A stretch of DNA of 64,000 nucleotides from an uncultured Lachnoanaerobaculum sp. (GTDB lineage: Bacteria > Bacillota > Clostridia > Lachnospirales > Lachnospiraceae), in contig CAMQCZ010000004.1 in assembly GCA_946999385.1 (NCBI GenBank), positions 1 to 64,000 of the forward strand, in the 5' to 3' direction. Both the position numbers and the translations under genes were made by a program. Below, in pieces: positions 47,101-55,868 of this stretch (position 1 is its first letter; every line of letters starts with the position of its first letter). Under the pieces are notes generated by a model, which was not told where the DNA came from, did no database searches, and saw only the letters and a program-made list of their open reading frames with translations.

Positions 47101-48956
47101 TGCAGGATATTTATATAGAATCTGTGAAATATGAAAAAACAAAAAATGAAAATATCAATTTTCCGGGCTTGGATACACCACCAAGTTCAGGCAAAAAAAA
47201 TGAAATTAAAAAAGAAGGCTCTAAATTTATAGGAAAAGCAAAATATGGAAAATTTACCAAAATAAGCTTTGTTGATGAAGAAGTAAAGGATGGTAAAGTA
47301 TTACCTAAAGTTTTAAATGGTAAATTATTTATACCAAAGGATGCAATTCCAAATAATGAATATGAAAACGGATCAGTTTTTGTATGTATTAACGGGCATA
47401 GAAATAAAGATATAGAAGTAATTTGCCCATATTTTGCAGATACCTCACATATACAGGTAATAGCAAAGGATCAGCTTAGCAATAAAGCTTCCATAGAATT
47501 GGAAACAGGTTTTGATGAAAATTATAATACTATAAATTTTTTGAATTTTTATAATTCTATAAAGGAAAATAATATAGATATATATGTAAATGATATTAAG
47601 CTTGATAAAAATACTTATACTTCAAAGGAGAATAAGCTTAAGGTAAAAATAAAATTAAATAATAATAAATATATCAGTACACTTTACATAAAGAAAAACA
47701 AAAGAGATATAGCTTATATAATAGATATGGATAATTATAAGCTCGATAATGTTGAAAAATATAAGTATAAATATAATGAAGATGAAAATAGCATTGAATT
47801 TGAGCTTGATCCATTTGATCATAGCTGTGAAATTATAACAGCATTTAAGGATGGAAAAACACCTGAGATAAAAGAGAAAAAAGATATAAATATTGATTTG
47901 TCAAAGATATCCTTAGACAATTTTAAAGAAATAAAATTAGATAATGAAAGTATAGAAGTTGATTCACAAAATCCAAGCTTTATTACGAAGAGCGGAAGAA
48001 TAAAATTACAACTTATATATGCCGATAATGCTAAAAAAGATATAGATAATATAAGCATAAGGCAGGCAGGAAAAATAATAAAGCTAAAAAAAGAACAATA
48101 TTTTGATTTAGAGGAAGAAAGATGTTCAGGATATAGCTCAAGTAGATACGCTATAAATATTTATTATAATATAGATGATGATGCAGATATAGAAATAAAA
48201 TATAAAAATGAAGGCTTGGCTCAGAGTAAGCTTGCAAGCTCTTCAGATGGTGAAGATATAAATGAGTCTGATATAAATGATGAAGAGTATAAATATCCGA
48301 ATATATTTATAACAAGTCCGAGTTTGTTGGATGTAGTCAGTGATCAATTAGTAAAGGACGGTAATTTATTAGTTAAGGGTTTTGTATCAAATATAAAAAA
48401 TGATGATGAAATTTTATATATGAATATAAATTTAGTTGATAAATATGGTAATTTAATTAATGATCAAATAAAGATAGATCAGTCTGAGCTTATAAAAAAA
48501 CCGCTTAGTAAAAAAGAAAAGGGTAAAAATGTAATTTATGGATATATTTATGAATTTGAGAAGGAATTACCTGTAGAAGGATTTAATCTTAATATACGTG
48601 CCGAGGTATTTACAAAAAAAGGATTAAAGGCAAGTATAGTAAGAAGATTATTTTATGACAATAAAAGACCTGAAATAAAATATAAGGTTCAAAAGCATAG
48701 TCTAGGTGCAGACAGTGCAAGTATTAATATTAAGGTGAGTGATAACTCTATAAAACTAAAATTATATAAGGGGGATTCGCTTATAGATGTTGTTGATAAT
48801 ACAAGTATTTCTTTTGAGTCAGATACAGGTGTTGAATTGGAAAAAGAAATAGATTTTGAATTATCAAAGGGGCAAAATCATATCATAATAAAGGCTGAGG
48901 ATCTTGCCGGTCAGATTTCACAGAAGGATATTTATATTTATAGGACACAGAATTAA
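44106..48956 (+). CDS. Large secreted subtilisin-like protease (lactocepin/C5a-peptidase type)
   Basis: 1616 residues. It has a signal peptide (to about 29) and an I9-type propeptide (about 72-172, KIRVIVELDG...). The S8 domain has Asp204 (VIDSGLD), His268 (MHGMHVSG) and Ser603 (GTSMAAPQVAG), with a PA-type insert (about 430-550). Fn3_5-like and several Ig-like modules run to the end. The C-terminus has no LPxTG motif or membrane helix, so it is released or held by another factor. Relatives cut host proteins or caseins; its substrate is unknown. A second ATG at 44112 fits the TAGG site equally well. It is co-transcribed with the upstream small gene. Confidence 0.88.
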   Translation: MRMKFKNKYIAFILSFIILASNINIYTKADIIKEIETDNVQKYDLEKSELESEDEATFNKDNDLFEKEKNKKIRVIVELDGKAVIDEAVKRNIEYKDLPENIIKEKMDEIEKEQEEFISYADNSDIEIDDTQKRSYDTIFNGIALNVKEDDIERLEKIKGVKNVYISEEFERPLLDSSKDIIGTNYAWDTLGYKGEGTTVAVIDSGLDYKHKALVLEDEGKLKLNKQEVDNIISKENLKGKYYSSKIPYGYNYYDFNDNLYDSYGVMHGMHVSGIIAANDKNIKGVAPNAQILAMKVFSDDRAYPTTFTDIWLKALDDAIKLKADVVNMSLGSPAGFAYKDREYPEENIINKANAAGIVVSVAAGNDANIVNENIYRVDALKENYDTAEIANPAINENTIAVASMENKKQKANLLKWKNGFNVEKKESIILAGPPHSRSKIIAEFIDLKDANDLNISKEKIENKIALVEYPSSGNVQEYMDKLKKISELKPVAIGLYNDKNLNDSLRGGLSLLGGAAKFVIFRMKRSTYDEINRDKLSVFRGLKLEIPNEVEEIDNPFSGEISSFSSWGPSPDLRIKPEITAPGGNIYSTSEDNEYKNMSGTSMAAPQVAGAGAILKQYIRDKNIKVENEADFIKLLLMNTATPIVDKNTGLPYFVRQQGSGAMNLEKALKTPVVVSAIGTNDDKKDGKLELKELDNKKFKAKLEFENFSNEDKTYIIKLRAIGEKIENSYRIGKARALNSNMDNMQKEINIRANEKKSIDFNIDYSDTDLEKDNFIEGYFEIEDKDNIKKLDLSIPFLGFYGDWDKQSAIDSFNLKENNNEKRNIQFYINKDEKTTSSLFVTTHMLPLPIVDNTIYFSPSSTYHNNIVARLAPLRNMENVEFSILDKESGKKLRTLGKTLYVRKLNALGRNNSFRMMPDSLWDGKINGMEIEENKKYIYEIKAKLNTNKSSEQIYRYDIATDNTEPIIYEGTKLQKSSKKDDRLVNVSMKLKDAGIGLQDIYIESVKYEKTKNENINFPGLDTPPSSGKKNEIKKEGSKFIGKAKYGKFTKISFVDEEVKDGKVLPKVLNGKLFIPKDAIPNNEYENGSVFVCINGHRNKDIEVICPYFADTSHIQVIAKDQLSNKASIELETGFDENYNTINFLNFYNSIKENNIDIYVNDIKLDKNTYTSKENKLKVKIKLNNNKYISTLYIKKNKRDIAYIIDMDNYKLDNVEKYKYKYNEDENSIEFELDPFDHSCEIITAFKDGKTPEIKEKKDINIDLSKISLDNFKEIKLDNESIEVDSQNPSFITKSGRIKLQLIYADNAKKDIDNISIRQAGKIIKLKKEQYFDLEEERCSGYSSSRYAINIYYNIDDDADIEIKYKNEGLAQSKLASSSDGEDINESDINDEEYKYPNIFITSPSLLDVVSDQLVKDGNLLVKGFVSNIKNDDEILYMNINLVDKYGNLINDQIKIDQSELIKKPLSKKEKGKNVIYGYIYEFEKELPVEGFNLNIRAEVFTKKGLKASIVRRLFYDNKRPEIKYKVQKHSLGADSASINIKVSDNSIKLKLYKGDSLIDVVDNTSISFESDTGVELEKEIDFELSKGQNHIIIKAEDLAGQISQKDIYIYRTQN

Positions 48957-49003
48957 TCCGGAATTTTCACAAAATAAAAATATTTATTACACAGTTTAAA
49001 CAC

Positions 49004-49051
49004 AAAGCATTGATATATTTAACGCATAGAGCTTAAAGATATCAATGCTTT
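49004..49051 (+). terminator. Terminator-like hairpin after the large protease
   Basis: Perfect 13-bp arms AAAGCATTGATAT (49004-49016) and complement (49039-49051), 22-nt loop, then AAATTTTTA. Confidence 0.55.
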
Positions 49052-49076
49052 AAATTTTTAAGATAGGAGAAATGAT

Positions 49077-50513
49077 ATGTCTAGTGAATTTGATGATATT
49101 AATGAAAATATAGATGAAATGGAGAAACTTAACAATAATAATATAAAAGAAACTACAAATGAAACTATGGATATAGAAGATAATATTATTGAAAATGATA
49201 AAGCTCAAATCAATGATAATATAAATAAAATGGATAGTACAGCTTGCCCTTATACAAATATAGATGATAAAAATAAACAAGGAAAATATAAGAAAAAAAA
49301 TCACAGCTTTGTAAAAAAGTTTTCAGCTTTAGTAGTTTATGCTGTTCTTTTTGGTGCTATAGCAGGATCTACAATGATTGCTGTAGAAAGAAATTTTCCT
49401 ATCAAGGCTAAATCAGGTGATGTAGTTATAGGAAAACAGGATAATGATAAAAAAACTGATATAGAAAGTATTGAGGATAAGTCACAGTCAAAAAATGTTC
49501 AAAATAAAATAGGAGATGTTTCATCAATAGTTACAAAAGCAATGCCGTCAGTAGTTGCAATAAATGCAAAAAGTGAAGTGAGTGCATATACGTGGTTTGG
49601 AAGGACACAAACATATGAGTCTGATTCGAGTGGTTCAGGTATAATAATAGGTAAAAACAATGATGAATTATTAATGGTTACAAATAATCATGTTGTAGAG
49701 AATACAAATAAGCTTAGTGTTGTATTTATTGACGGAAATGAAGTGGAAGCTACTGTTAAAGGTTCAGATAGTGAAGCTGATATAGCGGTTATAGCAGTAA
49801 AGCTTTCAGATTTGAAGGATGAAACTAAAAAACAAATTGAAGTTGCAAGCATAGGCGACAGCTCAAAGTTAAAGGTTGGAGAGGGAGTTGTAGCTATTGG
49901 TAATGCACTCGGTTATGGTCAGTCAGTAACTGTAGGATATATATCAGCCTTAAATAGAGATGTAGAAGTAGGAGATGGAATAAAGAGAAAACTCTTACAA
50001 ACAGATGCGGCTATAAATCCCGGAAATTCAGGAGGTGCCTTGATTAATTCAAATGGTGAGATTATAGGAATAAATTCTGCAAAATATTCTTCAACATCTG
50101 TAGAAGGTATGGGATATGCAATTCCTATTAATGATGTACAAGATTTAATAAAGAACCTTGCCAAAAGACAAACAAGAACAAAGGTTGCAGAAAAGGATCA
50201 AGGATATTTGGGTATACAAGGTCAGAATATTGATATAGAGATGTCAAAGGCTTATGATATGCCGAGAGGAGTCTATGTATATAAGGTTATAGAAGGTGGA
50301 GCAAGTGTTAAGAGCGAATTGAAAGAAAAGGATATTATAACAAAATTGGATTCTGAGCGTGTAACAAGTATGCAGGAATTAAAAGAAGCTTTGTCTTACT
50401 ATAAGGTTGGTGATAAGGTAAAATTAACCATACAAAGATTACAGGGTAGTGAGTATAAGGAACAGGAGATAGAAATAACATTAGGAAAATTAGATAAGCA
50501 GGAACAAAACTAG
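49077..50513 (+). CDS. htrA: HtrA/DegP-type membrane-anchored serine protease
   Basis: 478 residues. A long acidic, Asn-rich cytosolic start (1-70) precedes one membrane helix (about 80-100). The trypsin-like domain has His205 (TNNHVV), Asp235 (EADIAVI) and Ser318 (GNSGGAL). A C-terminal PDZ domain follows (about 385-470, GYLGIQGQNI...). It degrades misfolded exported proteins, which makes sense beside genes for large secreted proteins. The ATG is preceded by AGGAG. The family call is firm; htrA versus other paralogues cannot be told. Confidence 0.9.
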   Translation: MSSEFDDINENIDEMEKLNNNNIKETTNETMDIEDNIIENDKAQINDNINKMDSTACPYTNIDDKNKQGKYKKKNHSFVKKFSALVVYAVLFGAIAGSTMIAVERNFPIKAKSGDVVIGKQDNDKKTDIESIEDKSQSKNVQNKIGDVSSIVTKAMPSVVAINAKSEVSAYTWFGRTQTYESDSSGSGIIIGKNNDELLMVTNNHVVENTNKLSVVFIDGNEVEATVKGSDSEADIAVIAVKLSDLKDETKKQIEVASIGDSSKLKVGEGVVAIGNALGYGQSVTVGYISALNRDVEVGDGIKRKLLQTDAAINPGNSGGALINSNGEIIGINSAKYSSTSVEGMGYAIPINDVQDLIKNLAKRQTRTKVAEKDQGYLGIQGQNIDIEMSKAYDMPRGVYVYKVIEGGASVKSELKEKDIITKLDSERVTSMQELKEALSYYKVGDKVKLTIQRLQGSEYKEQEIEITLGKLDKQEQN

Positions 50514-50530
50514 AATTTTACTTTATAAGC

Positions 50531-50597
50531 TTGTAAAAGAAAGTATCAGTATAAGTAAGTAAATGCTTTGCTTTTATACTGAAACCTTCTTTTACAA
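50531..50597 (+). terminator. Imperfect long hairpin after htrA
   Basis: TTGTAAAAGAAAGTATCAGT... (from 50531) pairs with the segment ending TTCTTTTACAA (to 50597). T-rich sequence follows. Likely the htrA terminator. Confidence 0.55.
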
Positions 50598-50627
50598 ATT
50601 TTAATTTTAATAAATAATTATAAATGC

Positions 50628-50656
50628 TTGAAATATATAAAAAAAGGTGATAAAAT
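50628..50656 (+). promoter_or_regulatory. Promoter of the rimP-nusA-infB operon
   Basis: TTGAAA (50628-50633), 17-bp spacer, TAAAAT (50651-50656). It lies after the htrA terminator and just before an AAGGAGG site. Confidence 0.65.
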
Positions 50657-50679
50657 ACCATATAATATATAAGGAGGAT

Positions 50680-50707
50680 AAAAAGTGGACCAAATGGTCC
50701 ACTTTTT
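50680..50707 (+). promoter_or_regulatory. Terminator-like hairpin in the leader of the nus operon (possible attenuator)
   Basis: AAAAAGTGGACC (50680-50691), loop AAAT, GGTCCACTTTTT (50696-50707) form a perfect stem ending in T5. It lies about 20-25 nt after the expected transcription start and includes the in-frame GTG at 50685, which has AAGGAGG 7 nt upstream. Confidence 0.55.
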
Positions 50708-50738
50708 ATATGTTATTTCAGAAATAAAAGAGGTAAAA

Positions 50739-51209
50739 ATGACTAAAAGTGAAATTTATGTTGAAAAAACGAACAAATATTTAGAAGAGCTTACTAAAGA
50801 GATGGACTTTGAAATAGTAGATGTAGAATTTGTAAAAGAGGCTTCACAATATTATCTTAGAATATATTGTGATATAGATAAAGAAGGTGGTATTTCTATA
50901 GATGATTGCGTTGAAATTTCAAAAAAAGTAAGTGCTTGGCTTGATAAGGAGGATTTTATACCGGAAGAATACATTTTAGAGGTGAGTTCTCCGGGACTTG
51001 GCAGAGCTTTAAGAAAGGATAAAGACTTTCAAAGAGAGTTGGGTAAAGAGGTTGAGCTTAAATTATTTAAAGCTATAAATAATCAAAAAGAATTTAGAGG
51101 TATATTGAAATCCTTTGATAAAGAAGGTATTTTCATAGAAATAGACAATGAAGATAAAAAATTTGCAAGAAGTGAAGTTGCAAAAATAAATTTGGCATTA
51201 GATTTTTAA
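50739..51209 (+). CDS. rimP: Ribosome maturation factor RimP
   Basis: 156 residues from ATG 50739 with AGAGGT upstream. It helps late 30S subunit assembly. The core EFVKEASQYYLRIYCDIDKEG, SIDDCVEISK and LEVSSPGLGRAL are family hallmarks. An in-frame GTG at 50685 with a very good AAGGAGG site would add 18 residues (MDQMVHFLYV...), and lies inside the hairpin at 50680-50707. Family length favours 50739. First gene of the nus operon. Confidence 0.92.
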   Translation: MTKSEIYVEKTNKYLEELTKEMDFEIVDVEFVKEASQYYLRIYCDIDKEGGISIDDCVEISKKVSAWLDKEDFIPEEYILEVSSPGLGRALRKDKDFQRELGKEVELKLFKAINNQKEFRGILKSFDKEGIFIEIDNEDKKFARSEVAKINLALDF

Positions 51210-51232
51210 TAAGTGGAGGAATAAGGAAAAAA

Positions 51233-52423
51233 ATGAGTAAGGATATATTAGAATCGTTAGAAATATTAAAAAGAGAAAAAAATATTGATACTGAAGTTTT
51301 ATTGGAAGCTATAGAAAATTCTATTATGTCAGCTTGTAAAAGCAATTTTGGAACAGCTGATAATATAAAAATAATAAAAAATCTTGAAAAAGGAGAATAT
51401 AAGATTTTTCAGGAAAAGGAAATTGTAGAAAAAGTAGATAAAAAGAATTTAGAGGAAAAATCCTTATATATAAGCCTTGAAGAAGCAAGACAAATAAAGC
51501 CTAATTATAATTTGGGAGATAAAATTCTCATACCGGTAAAATTAGAAAATTTGAGCAGAATTTCAGCAGCTAATGGTAAAAATGTCATTCTTCAAAAAAT
51601 TAGAGAAGAGGGTAAAAAGTCTATATTTGAAAAATTCAGACAAAAGGAGAAGGATATTGTAACTGCTGTTGTTCAACGTAGAATAGGTAATAGTGTAGCT
51701 GTCAATATTGACGATTATGATGCTATATTAGCCGAAAATGAACAGGTGCCGGGAGAAATTTTGGAGCCTACACAGCATATAAAGGTATATTTGCTTGAGG
51801 TTAAAGAAACAACAAAAGGTCCTAAGCTTACTATATCAAGAACACATCCTGATTTAGTAAAAAGACTTTTTGAAAAAGAGGTTGTTGAAATCAAGGATGG
51901 TATAGTAGAGATTAAAGCTATAAGTAGGGAAGCGGGTTCAAGAACTAAGATAGCAGTAAGCAGCATTAGTGAAAAGGTTGATCCTGTAGGAGCCTGCGTA
52001 GGCTTGAATGGCAATAGAGTAAATATGATAGTACAGGAGCTTAGAGGCGAAAAAATAGATATAATTAATTGGAGTGATAATTCAGCAGTTTTGATAGAAA
52101 ATTCATTGAGCCCTGCAAAGGTTATTTGTGTAGTTGCAGATGATGAATTGAAGGAAGCAATAGTTATTGTTCCTGATTATCAATTATCCTTAGCTATAGG
52201 TAAGGAAGGTCAAAATGCAAGATTGGCTGCAAAGCTTACAGGATATAAAATTGACATAAAAAGTGAAAGTCAGGCCAGACAGCAGGGACTGTTTGAAGAG
52301 CTGGGAATAGATTATCAATCAGAGGGAAGTGTTAATTTGGAAGAAACATTTTATGAGGATTATAAAAATATTCTGGCTGATATGAAAAAGGGGAAAGATG
52401 ATGAACAAGAAGTTACCTCTTAG
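51233..52423 (+). CDS. nusA: Transcription termination/antitermination protein NusA
   Basis: 396 residues, binds RNA polymerase and RNA. It has an N-terminal polymerase-binding domain (1-125), an S1 domain (about 135-200, DIVTAVVQRR) and two KH domains. KH1 has DPVGACVGLNGNRV and KH2 has LAIGKEGQNARLAAKLTG. It ends soon after KH2, as in other Firmicutes, without the acidic repeats of E. coli. It lies 23 bp after rimP and overlaps ylxR by 26 bp. Confidence 0.96.
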   Translation: MSKDILESLEILKREKNIDTEVLLEAIENSIMSACKSNFGTADNIKIIKNLEKGEYKIFQEKEIVEKVDKKNLEEKSLYISLEEARQIKPNYNLGDKILIPVKLENLSRISAANGKNVILQKIREEGKKSIFEKFRQKEKDIVTAVVQRRIGNSVAVNIDDYDAILAENEQVPGEILEPTQHIKVYLLEVKETTKGPKLTISRTHPDLVKRLFEKEVVEIKDGIVEIKAISREAGSRTKIAVSSISEKVDPVGACVGLNGNRVNMIVQELRGEKIDIINWSDNSAVLIENSLSPAKVICVVADDELKEAIVIVPDYQLSLAIGKEGQNARLAAKLTGYKIDIKSESQARQQGLFEELGIDYQSEGSVNLEETFYEDYKNILADMKKGKDDEQEVTS

Positions 52424-52652
52424 ATTGTGTATAGCCTGCTTAAAGCTCAAGGATAAAAAAGAGCTTATAAGAATTGTTAAGAATGATGAAGGTATAAGTC
52501 TTGACAGAACAGGTAAAAAAAATGGTAGGGGTGCATATATTTGTAATGATATAGAATGCTTAAAAAAAGCTATAAAATCAAAGGCCTTGAATAAAGCATT
52601 TAAACAAAGTGTAGATAAAGATACTTATGATAAATTATTAGAGGAATGGTAA
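52398..52652 (+). CDS. ylxR: YlxR (RnpM) RNA-binding protein
   Basis: 84 residues. PLRLCIACLKLKDKKELIRIV and the family mark GRGAYIC are present. This DUF448 protein binds RNA and modulates RNase P in Firmicutes. It starts inside the end of nusA (ATGATGAAC) and ends overlapping the start region of ylxQ, in the standard gene order. Confidence 0.92.
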   Translation: MMNKKLPLRLCIACLKLKDKKELIRIVKNDEGISLDRTGKKNGRGAYICNDIECLKKAIKSKALNKAFKQSVDKDTYDKLLEEW

Positions 52653-52657
52653 AAAAT

Positions 52658-52993
52658 ATGAATGACAGATTTTTGTCTATGCTTGGATTAGCAACCAGAG
52701 CCTTCAAGCTGCTTAGTGGAGAATTTTCTACTGAAAAGGCTATAAAATCAAGAAAAGCAAAGCTCGTATTGGTTGCAGGAGATGCATCGGAAAATACAAA
52801 AAAATTATTTTTAGATAAATGTAAATTTTACAAGATAAAAATATATATTTGTTCAAATAAAGAAAAGTTGGGAAAAGCTATAGGAAAGAGTGAAAGATCA
52901 TCTATAGCTATAATGGATAATAATTTTGCTACTAATATTGAAAAATTAATAAATGAAGGTAGCCGGCAGGAGGAAGAATTTGAGAATAAATGA
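52658..52993 (+). CDS. ylxQ: L7Ae-family ribosome-associated protein YlxQ
   Basis: About 111 residues from ATG 52658 (MNDRFLSMLGLATRAFKLLSG). ATG 52646 is in frame, but GAGGA is then too close. It contains the L7Ae/L30e RNA-binding fold (KLVLVAGDASENTKK), which binds kink-turn RNA. It sits between ylxR and infB as in B. subtilis. Its end overlaps infB by 14 bp. Confidence 0.88.
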   Translation: MNDRFLSMLGLATRAFKLLSGEFSTEKAIKSRKAKLVLVAGDASENTKKLFLDKCKFYKIKIYICSNKEKLGKAIGKSERSSIAIMDNNFATNIEKLINEGSRQEEEFENK

Positions 52994-55838
52994 GCTTGCA
53001 AAAGAGATTGGTAAAACTAATAAAGAAATTATAGAATTTTTACAAAAAAATGGTGTGGAAGTAACCAGTCATGCAAATAAAATAAGCGATGAAGTTGCAC
53101 AAAAGGTAAGGGATGCCTTTTTTATAAATGTAGATAGTGATGGGGATAAAAAGGAAGAGCCACAAAAAAAGAAGCTGACGGCAGTTTTTAGACCGCAAAA
53201 TGCACAACAAAAATCAAAATCCAAGCATGAAGATAATAAAGGCGAAAAACAGGTGCATATAGAAAAAAAAGAAAAAAATATTGAAAAAGTAATAAATAAA
53301 GAAACAGTTATTGAAAAAGCAACAGGCAACGAAAAAATAAATAAAGAAACAATTAGTGAAGAAAAGATGAGTAATATTAAAGAACAAAATATCGAAAAAG
53401 AAATAAAAATAGAAAAAAAAGAAGAGGAAACAAAAGATGTCCTAAAGAGCGAACAGGTATCTGACGGTTTACCTAAAATTATAAGAAATATATACAAGGA
53501 TGAAGCAAATAAAAAGCTTTCAGAGGCTAAAAAAGCTACATCTGAAAGGAAAAATGCAACATCAGGATTTAAGAAAAATACTATGGATAACAGGGTAAAT
53601 AAAGGCTTTAAAAATAATGACAACAAATTTACCGATAAGAATAATAGTGCTAATCCTAATAATAAAAAGAGCTTTGCCAATACAAATTCTGAAAATAATA
53701 ATGGCTTTAGAAATAATAAAGATAAAAATTTCCGGACAAATAAGGGCGATAATAAAAATAATCAAGCTAATAAACCTTTTAATAAGGACAATAGAGGATT
53801 TAATAAGGATAGGAAATCTAATTTTGCTTTTGTAGACAAGGATAAGGATGATATGCCTAGAAATAATCAAAGGCAGTCTACAAAAAAGGATAATAAAAGT
53901 TCAGTATCTAATTTAGATGGTGCCTTGGTAAAGAAAACAAGTTCAACAAGACCGAATAAAAATAATTTTAAATATCAAAAAAATGATAAAAAGCATAGAA
54001 CGGAAGATGGTCCTGTAAAAGGAAAGGTGAGTAAGCATCCATTTATAATGCCTGTTAAAAAGGTTGAAGAGGTTGTAGTGGATGATATCAAGGAAATTAT
54101 TATCCCTGAAAGAATGACTATAAAGGATTTTGCAGCTAAATTAAAATTACAGCCTTCGGTAATAGTTAAAAAATTATTTTTAAAGGGTGAAATAGTTACT
54201 ATTAATACAGAGCTTAGCTTTAGTGAGCTGGAAGAAATAGCATTGGAATACGATATTATATGTACATTGGAAGAAAAGGTGGATGTTATAGCTGAGCTTC
54301 TAAAAGAAGATGACGAGGATGAAAAGGATATGGTTAAGCGACCTCCTGTAGTCTGTGTTATGGGGCATGTAGATCATGGTAAAACATCCTTGCTTGATGC
54401 TATAAGAAAAGCTGATGTGAGCAGTCATGAGGCAGGTGGCATAACCCAGCATATAGGAGCATATATGGTTAAGATTAATGGCGAATATATAACATTTCTT
54501 GATACACCGGGTCATGAGGCTTTTACAGCAATGAGAATGCGTGGAGCACAAAGCACAGATATAGCAATTTTAGTTGTTGCAGCTGATGATGGAGTTATGC
54601 CTCAGACTATAGAAGCTATAAATCATGCTAAGGCGGCAGGAGTAGAAATAATAGTTGCAATTAATAAGATTGATAAACCAAGTGCAAATATAGATAGAGT
54701 TAAGCAGGAGCTTTCAGAATATGAGCTTATTGCAGAGGATTGGGGTGGAAATACAATTTTTTGTCCGGTTTCTGCAAAAACCAAGGAAGGTATTGAAAAT
54801 TTGTTGGAAATGATTCTGCTTGCGGCTGAAGTTAAAGAATTAAAGGCAAATAAAAAACGTAAGGCAAGAGGACTTGTTATAGAAGCCGAGCTTGATAAGG
54901 GAAGAGGACCTGTTGCAACGGTTTTAGTGCAAAAAGGAACATTAAAGGTAGGCGATTTTGTTGCTGCCGGTGCTTGTCATGGAAAAGTAAGAGCTATGAT
55001 AAATGATAAAGGACAAAGAGTTAAAGAAGCAACACCTTCAACTCCTGTGGAAATTTTAGGACTTGATAATGTACCAAATGCCGGAGAGGTTTTTGTTGCA
55101 ACAAATAGTGATAAAGAGGCAAAGGATTTTGCAGCTACTTTTATTAGTGAAAATAAAAATAAATTGATAGAAGATACAAAGGCTAAATTAAGCTTGGATG
55201 ACTTATTTAGTCAAATAAAAGCAGGTAATATAAAAGAATTACCTATAATTATCAAGGCTGATGTTCAAGGCTCAGTTGAAGCTGTAAAGCAATCATTGTT
55301 AAAGCTTAGTAATGAAGAAGTGGCTATAAAAGTAATACATGGTGGAGTTGGTGCTATAAATGAGTCTGATGTGGCATTAGCGGCGGCAAGTAATGCTATT
55401 ATAATAGGCTTTAATATAAGACCTGATGCTACTGCAAAAGTGAGTGCAGAAAGAGAAAAAGTTGATTTGAGACTGTATAAGGTAATTTATCAGGCAATAG
55501 AAGATGTACAAGCGGCTATGAATGGAATGCTGGAGCCTATCTATGAGGAGCAGGTAATAGGTCATGCTGAAATAAGACAGATATTCAAAGCTTCAGGTCT
55601 TGGAAATATTGCAGGCTCATATGTCTTGGATGGTAAATTTGTAAGAAATTGTAAGGTAAGAATTAAAAGAGAAGGAAATCTTGTATTTGAAGGGGATTTA
55701 GCATCATTAAAGAGATTTAAAGACGATGTTAAGGAAGTAAAAGAAGGATATGAATGCGGACTCGTATTTGAAAAATTTAATGATATAAAAGAGCTTGATA
55801 TAGTTGAAGCTTATATTATGGTCGAGGTTCCTAGATAA
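52980..55838 (+). CDS. infB: Translation initiation factor IF-2
   Basis: 952 residues from TTG 52980, with AGGAGG 6 nt upstream and the typical start RINELAKEIGKTNKEI. The in-frame ATG 52953 would add nine atypical residues. It is a GTPase that brings fMet-tRNA to the 30S subunit. An IF2N module opens the protein. A long Lys/Asn/Glu-rich linker runs to about residue 345, followed by a second IF2N-like module. The G domain begins near 462 (GHVDHGKTS, DTPGHEAF, NKID), then domains II to IV. The linker's many Asn and Lys codons reflect the AT-rich genome. Confidence 0.96.
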   Translation: MRINELAKEIGKTNKEIIEFLQKNGVEVTSHANKISDEVAQKVRDAFFINVDSDGDKKEEPQKKKLTAVFRPQNAQQKSKSKHEDNKGEKQVHIEKKEKNIEKVINKETVIEKATGNEKINKETISEEKMSNIKEQNIEKEIKIEKKEEETKDVLKSEQVSDGLPKIIRNIYKDEANKKLSEAKKATSERKNATSGFKKNTMDNRVNKGFKNNDNKFTDKNNSANPNNKKSFANTNSENNNGFRNNKDKNFRTNKGDNKNNQANKPFNKDNRGFNKDRKSNFAFVDKDKDDMPRNNQRQSTKKDNKSSVSNLDGALVKKTSSTRPNKNNFKYQKNDKKHRTEDGPVKGKVSKHPFIMPVKKVEEVVVDDIKEIIIPERMTIKDFAAKLKLQPSVIVKKLFLKGEIVTINTELSFSELEEIALEYDIICTLEEKVDVIAELLKEDDEDEKDMVKRPPVVCVMGHVDHGKTSLLDAIRKADVSSHEAGGITQHIGAYMVKINGEYITFLDTPGHEAFTAMRMRGAQSTDIAILVVAADDGVMPQTIEAINHAKAAGVEIIVAINKIDKPSANIDRVKQELSEYELIAEDWGGNTIFCPVSAKTKEGIENLLEMILLAAEVKELKANKKRKARGLVIEAELDKGRGPVATVLVQKGTLKVGDFVAAGACHGKVRAMINDKGQRVKEATPSTPVEILGLDNVPNAGEVFVATNSDKEAKDFAATFISENKNKLIEDTKAKLSLDDLFSQIKAGNIKELPIIIKADVQGSVEAVKQSLLKLSNEEVAIKVIHGGVGAINESDVALAAASNAIIIGFNIRPDATAKVSAEREKVDLRLYKVIYQAIEDVQAAMNGMLEPIYEEQVIGHAEIRQIFKASGLGNIAGSYVLDGKFVRNCKVRIKREGNLVFEGDLASLKRFKDDVKEVKEGYECGLVFEKFNDIKELDIVEAYIMVEVPR

Positions 55839-55868
55839 TTAAGATATTTATTTTTATAGGAGATTTTT

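Noticed and set aside
53069..53680. Long minus-strand open frames opposite the infB linker
   Set aside because: They mirror the Lys/Asn/Glu-rich coding region of infB, giving Phe/Ser/Leu-rich nonsense translations; no start signals.
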